Both the position numbers and the translations under genes were made by a program. From NCBI RefSeq assembly GCF_947179165.1, contig NC_077242.1, forward strand, positions 39,079,597 to 39,143,596: a DNA stretch of 64,000 nucleotides, given 5' to 3'. Positions 54,234 to 64,000 of the stretch are shown here, one piece after another. Each line of letters starts with the position of its first letter. Position 1 is the stretch's first letter. The notes below the pieces were generated by a model that ran no database searches, had not been told where the DNA came from, and saw only the letters and a program-made list of their open reading frames with translations. The DNA is from Solanum dulcamara (Eukaryota > Streptophyta > Magnoliopsida > Solanales > Solanaceae).

Positions 54234-54929
54234 GAGGTACTAGCATTTCTTTTTCTCAAAACTTCATTTATTCTACATCATCTATAGTTGGAGAATATAA
54301 CTAATGTATTTATTAAATTTGCTGCAGAAATGAGAATATTTATATTCCAATCAAATCAAGTGCATGAGTGGAGAAAAGTGGTCTTCAGACCCTCCCTGCA
54401 ACAGTTAATTACTTCGTTTTGTAAAGAAAATGATGTTTTTTCATTTGTTTTTTTTCCTTTGATGGTTTATGTTTTTCTTTTTGTATGCATAGTTTGGTTG
54501 TTTTGTAATTCTTAATTCATGAATTCCTCAGTAGATGTTGAGATAAATTAATTTGTTAAAGCTAATTTTCTTTATTGATCTCATTATTTATTGCATTCAC
54601 TGTCATTTTCTAATTAATTCCTTTTCACGAGTTTCACTTTTGGGCGTGGAAGGAAGTGAAAAACTCTTCTCCTCTTCTTCTTAAGTGTTCGATTTTCTTG
54701 CACATTATTATTGGTGTTAATTACATGCTGAAATAACAATCTTTTTAATTATATTTTTTTGTCAAAATAATATTTATTCTAAATATATGTATTTCAGATA
54801 CACATGAATTAAATTAAAAGTAATTTATTTCAGATACACTGTATTCAAGTGTGATACGCATGTATTTGAGATATACTGACTAGGGGCGTCTCAACAATTT
54901 CGGGGTCTAAAGCTAAAGTTTGAAGTTTT
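54234..54929. other. Downstream of the phototropin fragment
   Basis: AT-rich. Probably includes the old 3' UTR. A weak repetition of AGATACAC words lies near 54795-54890. No gene recognised. Confidence 0.4.
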
Positions 54930-55744
54930 TGAGGTTGCCTTGATAGGACGACCTGAGTTGGTGCATGAGGCTATGGAGAAGGTCAGATTGATTAGATAAA
55001 GGTTGAAGACTGTCTAGAGTCAACAAAAGTCCTATTCAAATGTAAGGAGAAGGGATACTGAATTTGTGGACAATGATTGGGTTACTTGAAAATCTCGCCC
55101 ATATAGGGTATGATGCATTTTGGCAAGAAAGGGAAACTCGGACCCTGCTACGTAGGCACATATCAGTTTTGAGGTGGATTGGTAAGGTGGCATATACGTT
55201 GGATTTGTCTTTTGAGTTGGCATTGGTGCATTCGATGTTTCATGTATCCTTTTTAAGGAAGTGTAAGGGTGATCCTAGCTCTATTGTGCCTTTGAACAGT
55301 GTTGGTATGAAAGAGAGTCTGTCCTATGAGAAGGTTACGACTGAGATTCTAGACCTGTAAGTAGGGAGGTTGAGGAACAAGGAAATAGCTTCCGTTAAGG
55401 TGTTATGAAGGAACCAAGAGGTTAAAGGTGTTACATGGGAAGCTGAAGCTGATATGATGTCACGATATCCTCTTCTTTCTTCTTCCATTCCTAGTCGAAG
55501 TATTGAATTCCTTCATGATTCACTCCACCAAATCTATGTGTTTTAGTCATTTTCATGTTTTCATAAGTATGCACATTCATGAAATGAGTTTTAAAGTTAT
55601 GTTTTAGCTTGGGATTGAGTATTCCATGTTTTTATGCATTTTCGATATGTTTTGCATTCATGTTGGGTTGTTATGTCTCTTTTTGAATCCATTCATACCA
55701 GTTTGAGTATCATTCGTGGACAAATGTTCCCAAGGGGGAGATAT

Positions 55745-57468
55745 TATAAGACCCCAAAAGTTGAAAAGACAAAAAATGGAGTTTAAAAAGGAAATCATAA
55801 AAAATTGCAGCGTTTTGGCACCAGGTGGACTTCACAGGCCTTGAAGGGGACCATGGTCCATTTAGAGGCAACGTGGTCGAGCATTGAAAATTTGGAAAGT
55901 GGGTGAAGATCCACAAAAGGGTTCATGGCTCGTGGTGGACTCCACATATCGTAATCCCTTTCATGAACTTGACTCCCCAAGACCCTTAAGTTGGGTGAGG
56001 ACAACGATTGGGTCCACGACCCATGGAGAGCACCATGGGCCATGGTGGCCTCCGTGGAAGTCAACCCATCCAATTACAGTCCCCCTTCAGGTCCATGACC
56101 ATCACCACGAATCGTGGTGACCCTCCATCCAGGTGCCTTCATCTAGTTAAGTTATGGGGTGTTTTGGTATTTTTCCTATTATCTCATAAATGTATTTGAA
56201 CGGTTTTGGGGTTAAATCCTATTCTATTAACTAACCCAACCCCCCTAAATCGCTCATTTACTCCCTAACATCAACAACAACAACAACAACAACAACCCAG
56301 TAAAATCCCACATCATGGGATCTGAGGAGGGTAGAGTGTACGTAGACCTTACTCCTATCAAGGTAGGACGGCTGTTTCCGGGTGACCCTCGGCTCAATAC
56401 AAATATAATAAAAAGGTCAGATACGGTTAAGAAATTCAAAGAGCTATTAGATAACAGATAACGAAAGCGTCACAAATAAAATAGAGTATAAAAAATATTG
56501 TTTAATAATAGAAATAACAAAAATAATAGAAATCAGAGCGCAAGCGATCGTAATGCAATACTACACCTACTAATAGGGAAGAATAACAAGACTATGAACT
56601 AGCATTCTATCCTAATGTGAGTCCTCCACGCCTTCCTATCTTGGGTCATGTCCTCCGTAAGCTGTAACTGCGCCATGTCCTGTCTACTCCCTAACATCCT
56701 AAACACAAAATCTTCTCTCTAAAAGTTCTCCTAGGTCTTCTTTCTTCCTCAAGCAAGAATTTCAAGGATTTGAAGCTCAACGTCTCCAATTCAAGTGCAA
56801 TTTAGTGCTTCTAATGTCTAAGGTTTGTGGGAAGTCATCCATGGATCCTTCCATCCATGGAGTCCTAAGGTTTTACTTCAATTCTCCTAATGAATTTCCC
56901 TTCTAAGCCCTAATTTTCATGTAATTGCATTAGGTCATTTCAATTATGATTTATTTCATTATTATTGATATAATCATGCTCAATTCACATTACATTGCAT
57001 GATTTCAAATTGATTTTCATGAACCCATGCCATATGCTATTTTCAAGTATGATTTTAAGAATTTATGATCATGGTTTACAAAAAATTTCTATGAATAATT
57101 TATGAATGATTATCATGGCTTATGAACGACTCATGAAAAGTAATCAAAGATGATGAACTATGATATCAATGCTGTTTCAAGCAAAGTATAAAGGTTGTGA
57201 CGAGTTTTCCTCACACATTCATGTTAAAGAGGTGAAACACTTTTCTCTCCCTCATCCAATTTAGTTGTGCATCTACTAGAGGGGCTCATAGGGGACGCAG
57301 AAAGTCTGAATACACTGTCTGGGACTGAACCAGGTCTTATACATAACATATAGCATCCCTGTACTAGCACAATAGAGTGAGTAAACAAGCCGATGTAGAA
57401 AAGGCGACCCCGTTCCTGATATTCATGTACAGGCTAAAAGCATCCCAGATGCAGCCAATGTAGAAAAT
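55745..57468 (+). repeat. 3' LTR of the plus-strand chromovirus fragment, interrupted
   Basis: Diverged homologue of the LTR at 57469-59679 read on the other strand (TGTAAGACCCC start; shared CCATCCATGGAGTCC-like and TCAATTATGATTT-like parts). It carries palindromic words near its start (ACGACCCATGGAGAGCACCA to CACCACGAATCGTGGTGACC, 55800-56120). The expected GTGACA end is not seen, so it is truncated on the right. Confidence 0.6.
56273..56684 (-). mobile_element. RTE LINE 3' fragment with 14-bp target duplication
   Basis: Minus-strand copy of the RTE 3' end: [15 protein letters not shown] stretch, the GAGCCGAGGGTC 3' UTR and a long GTTGTTGTT tail that appears as CAACAACAA at 56273. Perfect direct repeats TACTCCCTAACATC flank it (56259-56272, 56685-56698). 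Inserted into the chromovirus LTR, so younger than that. Confidence 0.92.
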
Positions 57469-59679
57469 TATCACCACCCGATCCTATGGCCTAGACGTGA
57501 CACGACGGCCGAGATTATGAGGGATTCCAACCAAGTCATCATAGCATACATCGCATACAAAAGGTAAAGAAACATAACAAGGTAAACGGAATTAAAAACT
57601 CGAAAGTGAAGTCTAAGAGATAGAAATATTCAATAAGTGTCCAAAACAGACTACATCAAAGTAACTCTAATCATGCCTCTATTCTAGACTTTGATGGGGG
57701 CTTAGGACAAGCTCCTAGCTCACCTGAAACATAAAAGAAAGTCAAATTAGCAATGTAAAAAGAAATTCATGTCCTCGATGAAATGAGGACTCATCAACTC
57801 TTTGACAACTAAGAAACTCTAGCCACAAATAGGATGATTGGGAGTGTCGTCCGTCCCTACATTATGAGACAATGTAGGAAAAATATGTGTTAGTACATAG
57901 AAGGTACAAAGTAGGTGAGATATGCATGAAAAAATAAAGGAACGTGAGCAATTTGAAATAAGATGCATGACCAACATCATGAACATGAATAAGGCTTTAA
58001 AACATTTGAAAATTCATGGTCAATGCATCATAAAACTTTATAGTAAATATTATAACTTAACATTCAACTTGTGTGGGATAAGACCTTTAACCAACATCTT
58101 ATGACCATGCGAGCTATAACATGAAATCCAATGATCTCCACATCGAGAAGGGAGAGGTTACCTTGCTAGGGTATACTCCATCATGGTATTCAACCCAACT
58201 AAGCTCAACTGTACTAAATGTGGATCCACTACCTAGGCCATGAAGGCAATCCTATGTGGGCAACATAGTTTGAGACTTTAGGTTGCTACTAGGATTTTCT
58301 TGGATAACTAAAAGCGTTATCGGACCGAACCCCACACATAAGTCCTCTCGGTGTATAATTATTATCCCAATAGAATTCGTTTAAACATGATCATAAACAT
58401 AATATGAAAAAATAGTAACTACCTATCAATCCATGTTTATAAAACATAGTAAGAGTAGCTCATTAACTTTAGTGATTCATCGGAATCCATAACTTCGGTG
58501 AGAGTTGTCCTTATCACCATCTTAAGCATAATTGTGTCAGAATTGTATTTATCACACCATAATAGCTTTCTTAGATCATAATTGATCATCATCATAACTT
58601 CATCATTAAATCATAATCTCAACTTCATTCATGAAAACTTTTCTTAAAAATCATTAAACTCATAATCAACTCGTGAAAATCATCTTTGAACCTCAAAATC
58701 ATAACTGAGATAGACTTATGCATGGACATTCATAATTTAACTTAAAATCATGTAATTCATGTAGAAACATACTTAGAATAATCATTGATAATAATATAAA
58801 ATGAAATTGAAACAACCCAATATAATTCATAAAACTAGGGTTAATAAGCCATTAAAAATTGAAGAAAATATGGAGAAAACTTTTGGACTCCATGGGTGAA
58901 AGGAATCCATGAATCAATCCCCACATACTTTTATTGAAATCACTTAAAATTGAAGAAGAAACCTTGATGAAATTCTTAAACCCTAGCTTAGAGTTTGGAT
59001 GAGAGATTGATAGAATTGAGTTCTTGCCCTAGGAGAATTTAGATGAATGATTTACAATGAGGGAAATTTCCAAGGCTTGGGTAGATATATGCTTGAACTT
59101 AGTGAAAATAGTGTCTAGATTCATTGAACCGAACTTGGAAAAAGACATAATTGCACTTCATTAAAACTCGAATTTGACCTTACGAATTCACTTCTACAAA
59201 TCTTACTTAAGTCTATGACTAGTAGACTTGAGTCGTCGTTGTAAGCTGAGGAAGGTTTATTTTAGGGCCTCTGAAGTTGAGTCTACAATTTATGTCTATG
59301 ACTCGTCTTCAAAATTATGAGTCGTCAATACTTCTCATCCTTCAGGTCTAAGAAAAGGTCCTAAATTTGAGTCTCTGAAGTTTTTGTACAAGTCATGTCT
59401 ACGACTCATTTTTGAGTTTATGAATCGTGATGTGCATTCGTCCTGCAAGTTTAGGGTCTCTGATCTTTTGTAACGATTCACTTTGATGAATCGTAGACAC
59501 TCCTACGACTCATCCTGTTGAGTCATAAGGTGTTATCAGAGGTTTTTTCAGGATAGACTCTTGGGAATCACTCTATGACTCACTCTTACGAGTCGTAGAG
59601 TGACTCGAAAATATGAGGTCAGTCCAAAAATTGAGAACTTTCTCCTTGATTCTAACTTTCTGACTTTTGGGGTCTTACA
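57469..59679 (-). repeat. 3' LTR of the minus-strand chromovirus (2.2 kb)
   Basis: Starts TGTAAGACCCC at 59679, just after the minus-strand purine run AAGGGAGAGA. Its left end aligns with the 5' LTR end at 63776 (shared CATGATTAGA, TCTCTTAGACTTCACTTT, ACGTCTAGGCC). From 59610 down to about 59215 it has a series of GACTCAT/ATGAGTC and CTACGACTC/GAGTCGTAG inverted words. Confidence 0.82.
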
Positions 59680-59925
59680 ATATCTCTCCCTTGGGAACAT
59701 TCATCCTTGAATAAAATTAACTTATCATAGAAAAGATAAGGAAAGAGGACTAACAACCCATCATGAATATAAGGACACCTTTAAATGCATAGAACATGAA
59801 AATTTCAAACTTAGCATAAAACATGACTAATAATGAACTTTCATGAACATGTATGCATATGAATGACATATGAGGAGCTGAATACGTAAGAGTTCAATTT
59901 ACTTGAATAAGAACAACTTACTACA

Positions 59926-61447
59926 TTAGGTTTGAGTAGAGGGAAAGAGGTACGGGTAGCGTCTCATCATATCCGCTTCCGCTTCCAAAGTAGCACTTTC
60001 TACTTGTTGATTCCTCCACAATACTTTGACGGGCACAACTTCTTTGTTTTTTAACTTCTTAACTTTCTGGTCTAAGATTTCCACCGGAAGCTCCTCATAA
60101 GTCAAATTATCTTCAACACTCACATCTTCTAATGGTACAATGAAATTCGGATCACCTACGAAATTTCTCAATATTGACACATGAAACACCGGATGAAGCA
60201 TAGTTAATTCAAATGGCAACTTTAATTCATAAGCCACTTTGCCAATACACCTCAATATCTTATAAGGTCCAACATATCTAGGACTCAATTTCCCTTTCTA
60301 ACCAAAACAAATTACACCCTTCATGGGTGAAATCTTGGAATAGACCCAATCATCCACCTCAAATTCAAGCTCTCTTTTCCTAACATCCGAATAGGACTTT
60401 TGACGACTTTAAGCCATATTCAACCTCTCCCCTATGAGTCTCACCTTCTCCATAGCATTTATTACCAAATCTGGACCAATCAAGGCCATCTTACCTACTT
60501 CAAACCATCCCACCGGGGACCTACGTCTTCTCCCATACAATACTTCAAAAGGAGCCATTCGGATGCTTGAGTGATAACTATTATTATAGGCAAACTCAAT
60601 CAATGGAAAATGTTCATCCCAACTTCCCTTAAAATCAATCACACACTTCCTCAACATATCTTCTAAAGTTTGGATTGTTCTTTCGGCTTGACCATTGGTT
60701 TAAAAATGGAAAGCGGTACTTAACTTAACCTTTGTACCAAGATCCTTTGAAACAACATAGTCTCACCAATTCACAAACATACAACTTAGCATAGTCTTCG
60801 GTGCTATAAAAAGTCTTAACCGGTAGAAAATGAACCATCTTAGTCATTTGATATACAACAACCCAAATGGAATCATATTGCTTCATAGTACGAGGTAAAC
60901 TTGTTATAAAGTCCATATTCACATCTTCCCACTTCCAATTAGAAATTCCAATGTCTTGAGTTAAACCTCCAGGTCTTTGATCCTCAACTTTAAATTGTTG
61001 ACAATTAAGACACTTATCCACAAACTCCGCCATGTCCTTCTTCATGCCATTCCACCAATACACTTCCCTCAAATCACAATACATCTTGGTGGAACCCGAA
61101 TGAATCAGATATTTGGAACTATGGGCTATATTTAATATCAGCTCTCTTAAACCGTCTACATTAGGCACACAAAATCAGCCTTGATAACAAAGTACACCAT
61201 CTTCCCCTTGGTAGAAAGCCTCAATGGATTTTTTGGCAACAGACTTCTTTAACTCAACCAACACCGGATCATGGTCTTGTTTAGCCTTAGCATCCTCTAC
61301 AAGAGATGATAACCAATATAAACGAGAATACCTCCATCATCAGAGTCAATCAACCGCACACCTAAGCGCACCAATCTATGAACATTTATACCAATTATTT
61401 CTTACCTTCTTCAACATAAGCAACACTACTCATAGGCAATCTACTAA
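59926..61447 (-). pseudogene. Integrase and chromodomain of minus-strand chromovirus, broken
   Basis: From the right: an RNase H/integrase linker remnant (to 61447), the zinc finger and first catalytic Asp (61168-60725: YLIHSGSTKMYCDLREVYWW, CLNCQQF, WEDVNMDFITSLP), then NGQAERTIQTLEDMLRKCVI and AYNNSYHSSIRMAPFEVLYG (60690-60409), and SPRYVGPYKILRCIGKVAYE, HPVFHVSILRNFVGDPNFIV and the chromodomain-like tail (60288-59926). The segment with the second catalytic Asp is missing near 60740, and stops and frame changes separate the pieces. Confidence 0.82.
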
Positions 61448-61912
61448 GTTATAACACCCCCCAAAAATTTTTCCCTAAGGTTTGGACTTTTCTTGTATAC
61501 GTTTAGGGTCAAACTTGATTATTGTGAAGTGTATGCATGAGTTAGGATGAGTTCCTAAGTAATTAAAGAGTGTTAGAGGTGATGTGGGGTCATAAAGGAC
61601 CCCTAGGACCAAGCTAAGTCAGAGAATTCGTCGTGGTTAAGTTTTAGAATTAGTTCGTAGAAGGGGGCCAACTTCTAACAACCCTACCTTTTAAAAGATG
61701 ATGATCTGGGTGGCCCATGACCTATTAAATCAAAGGTCTTCGAGTATTCTTTCTAACGCCGCCAAGATTGTAATTTTTGGAGTTCGGAGTCAAAAGTTAT
61801 GACTACCCTAAGACGAACTAGCACGGCAGGAATTTCAGGTCTGGGTTGCAACTGCTGGAAATCTGGGCTTGGTGCCACAGTGGCGCGATGCGTCACTATC
61901 GCGCCAGGAGCA
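61448..61912 (+). repeat. Foreign LTR fragment replacing RT
   Basis: Begins AACACCCCCCAAAAATTTTTCC, resembling the start of a Tekay-like LTR on the plus strand. It ends after a hairpin AGTGGCGCGATGCGTCACT (61878-61896) exactly where the protease-side sequence (DDLPG) resumes. It joins protease to the RNase H/integrase linker, removing RT. Confidence 0.65.
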
Positions 61913-62430
61913 AGCCTCCGGGTAGATCATCGAGAAACATATCTGAGAAATCATTAACAATAGGGATCGACTCTAGAGTAGGGGATTTGAAGTTTGTATC
62001 CCTAACCGTTACAAGATGGTAGATGGAACACTTGGAAATCATTTTTCGAGATTTAAAGCACCATATAAATTGACCTTTGATCACAAAATTACTACCTTTC
62101 CATTCTAGGACCAACTCATATGGGAATTGAAACTTAACCACTTGAGTTCTACAATAAATAAAAGCACAACATGCATCTAGCCAATCCATACCAATGATAA
62201 CATCAAAATCGATCATATCAACCTCAACTAAATTGCATAAAGTAACTTTATGGAAAATCAAAATCGGACAACTCCTATAGACTCTTTTAGCAAAAACTAA
62301 TCCACCTACGGGAGTATAAATGGAAAAAGGCTCTAACAATACATTGGAGCTAATATCAAATCTCATGGCCACATAAGGAGTAACAAAAGACAAATTTTTA
62401 CCCAGATCAAGGCATAAACATCATAGTGAA
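61913..62430 (-). pseudogene. Retropepsin of minus-strand chromovirus
   Basis: LSFVTPYVAMRFDISSNVLL, VEVDMIDFDVIIGMDWLDAC and FSDMFLDDLPG match the gypsy aspartic protease. The active-site triplet is DLG (62400-62408), where a D-[ST/P]-G is usual. A stop separates it from gag. Confidence 0.75.
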
Positions 62431-62583
62431 AGACCCATAACATACCGGTCACAACATCGGAAATCTCCTCCACCTCTTTCTTATCATGAAAAGCATAAAA
62501 CTGATTATTACATTGACCACCCTTTTGTTGCACTTGAGCACCTTGAGAAACTTGGTCTTAAGGATGACCATCTTTAACCTTGC

Positions 62584-63557
62584 GTTACTTATCATGATGA
62601 CCTAGCTTTCCACATTGATAGCACACATTTAAACCCGCTAAACACTCACCCTTGTGGTTCTTCCCACACTTCTTACATGCAGGGGTCACTTTCCCAATTG
62701 GAGCACCTCCTTGAGGCTAGGGTTGGTACTCTATCCTTGTCACTTTGAGTAGTAGCATTTGAAGATCCTTGACCGGAGTACCTTTGGCAAAAATGAGGAC
62801 TCCCACCACTTTCGGACTTAATATGAGAGGAATCACCACCATCAATCCTTTCCCTCTTGGACTCCCTAGTTTTCTCCTTTAGCTTCTCACTCTCTATTTG
62901 CTCTGCATAGGTCATAAGTCTAGAAATTTCCATTTCTCGAATCAATATGGCCATCTTACATTCCTTATAAACCACATTCGACACATCCGACACAAACTTA
63001 CTCATACGAGCTCTTAGGTCGGCAATCATGAATGGAGCATATTTTGATAATTGGGTGAACTTGAGGTCATAATCCGTCACACTCACACCACCTTGCTTAA
63101 GGTTGATGAATTCTTGTATCTTTTCCTCTCTCAACTCCAATGAGAAGAAGCGATCAAGAAGCACTCCTTTGAACTCCTCCCAAGTCACGGTATCCACCTC
63201 TCTAGGCCTCTCACTCTTCCATTGGTCAAACCAAATATGAGAAACACCCTTCAATTAATAAGTATCCAACTCCTCCCTCTCAACCGGGTTAACCCCCATA
63301 ATATCCACAATTTTGTAAATGTTGTCAAAGAAATCTTATGGATCCTTTTCAACCTTGGAACCCTAAAACTCTGAAGGATTCATCCTTATAAAATCACAAA
63401 CTATTATTACCGCCATACCCATAATTGGGTTCACGGGAGCCACACTTGAAAAGCCGCTCAAAACTCAGTTGGAGACTTGGTCATTCAAGGGATCATTTGG
63501 AACTTGTTGCTCCTCTTCAACCATATTCCTTCTAGCGGGGTATCTTCATGGAGACAT
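62584..63557 (-). pseudogene. gag of minus-strand chromovirus, broken
   Basis: Start codon 63555-63557 (MSP, then TGA where the family has R, then RYPARRN). The capsid core is at 63254-62673: HIWFDQWKSE, TWEEFKGVLLDRFFSLELRE, EFINLKQGGVSVTDYDLKFT. After a frame change come two zinc knuckles (about 62680-62588: CKKCGKNHKGEC, and CYQCGKLGHH lacking its last Cys because of TAA). Confidence 0.82.
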
Positions 63558-63752
63558 TTTTTGAAAATCGCAAAGAACAAGCGTTAGAGGGAAAGACTTA
63601 CTGTAGTTTTCTACTGCATAACATAAATCATGAAAGAAGTGGGATTTCCTAAGATATTTCGTAGCCTCCTATTCATGAATATGATGCGCTTCATACCAAT
63701 GAACAAGACTCTACTTAACGCGGCATGTTAGACTCTCTAGGACACTCTTAAA

Positions 63753-63770
63753 CCTTGTGCTATGATACCA
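63753..63770 (-). other. Primer binding site, initiator tRNA-Met type
   Basis: Minus strand TGGTATCATAGCACAAGG starts 4 nt after the LTR end GTGACA (63775). The usual word is TGGTATCAGAGC, so one base differs. Confidence 0.8.
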
Positions 63771-63775
63771 AGTTT

Positions 63776-64000
63776 GTCACGACTTGAGCCTCAGGCCTAG
63801 ACGTAACACCGCGGTCAGGATTACGAGAGATACCAACCAAGCCATCTTAGCATACATCACCTACATAAGGTCAAGAAACACAATAAGGTAAGCAAAAGTA
63901 ACAATTCAAAAGTGAAGTCTAAGAGATAGATAAACTCATTAAGTTTCCAAAATGGACTACATCAAAGTAACGTCTAATCATGCCTCTATTCTAGACTATG
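63776..64000 (-). repeat. 5' LTR (3'-most 225 bp) of the minus-strand chromovirus
   Basis: Aligns with 57469-57700 in the same orientation (CCATCTTAGCATACATC, GTGAAGTCTAAGAGATAGA, TAATCATGCCTCTATTCTAG). The rest lies beyond the window. Confidence 0.85.

Larger units (their letters stand above)
54930..57468 (+). mobile_element. Tekay-like chromovirus 3' fragment
   Basis: The end of pol (54930-55480) in pieces over several frames: LVHEAMEKVRLI, KSYSNVRRRD, WIGKVAYTLDLSFELALVHS, FHVSFLRKCKGDPSSIVPLN and AEADMMSRYP, i.e. integrase C-terminus plus chromodomain. It has multiple stops (for example TAA near 54999). Then a 3' UTR, a purine tract AAGGGGGAGA (55732-55741) and the 3' LTR from 55745 (TATAAGACCCCAAAAG), interrupted by an RTE LINE. 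It ends where the opposite-strand element begins. The 5' part is absent. Confidence 0.8.
57469..64000 (-). mobile_element. Tekay-like chromovirus, recombined and dead, 5' LTR cut by the window end
   Basis: Read leftward from the right edge: 5' LTR end, iMet primer site, gag, protease, then a foreign LTR piece where RT and most of RNase H should be, then integrase, chromodomain, purine tract and 3' LTR. The chromodomain-like C-terminus (VPVKVLWRNQ, EAEADMMRRYPYLF) and TGTAAGACCCC LTR ends fit Tekay-type chromoviruses. Every domain has stops or lost catalytic residues. Confidence 0.85.

Noticed and set aside
54288..54515. 75-codon frame after the phototropin fragment
   Set aside because: Low-complexity, hydrophobic tail, no recognisable family. 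Probably old 3' UTR.

Overview
The window is nuclear DNA of a dicot plant, most probably a member of the Solanaceae. The signs are GT-AG introns in AT-rich DNA, RTE LINEs ending in TTG runs, a SINE resembling the tobacco/Solanum tRNA-derived type, Tekay-like LTRs of 2-4 kb and an Athila-like Ty3/gypsy element. The species cannot be named from the sequence. Host genes are few and mostly broken. Transposable elements make up most of the window.

1-24738 (minus strand): sixteen exons, with good introns, of a copy of the RNA polymerase III largest subunit (NRPC1). It runs from its probable start codon to beyond the bridge between the catalytic DFDGD loop and the downstream domains, and is then cut by the window edge. 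It carries nonsense codons in exons 1, 2 and 13, frameshifts in exons 13 and 14 and a lost splice donor after exon 9, so it is a duplicated (unprocessed) pseudogene. Its introns hold two nested MULE-type elements, an L1 relic, a 2.1-kb RTE LINE, a SINE and two TRIM-like miniature retrotransposons.

24739-26989: intergenic DNA with a tRNA-like relic, a minisatellite of palindromic units and a 5'-truncated RTE copy. 26990-37108: a decayed Athila-like element with 5' LTR, tRNA-Asp primer site, gag, pol, an env-position ORF, polypurine tract and a truncated 3' LTR. Between pol and the env-position ORF it has two hairpins with the same loop and covarying stems, a diverged copy of the LTR hairpin array, and a TATA box. 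Together these look like an internal promoter module. 37219-40366 is a solo LTR with a perfect 5-bp duplication.

40367-54250: the gene island. It has a lysine-rich nuclear protein of unknown function (plus strand, intact), a secreted GH18 chitinase-like gene broken by one extra base (minus), a truncated second chitinase copy within a segmental duplication (minus), and a kinase-only fragment of phototropin 1 (plus). The kinase fragment lacks its LOV domains and one kinase exon, and a second solo LTR sits in one of its introns.

54930-64000: two Tekay-like chromovirus remnants arranged tail to tail. The minus-strand one has lost its reverse transcriptase region, which is replaced by a fragment of another LTR, and its 5' LTR runs off the window.
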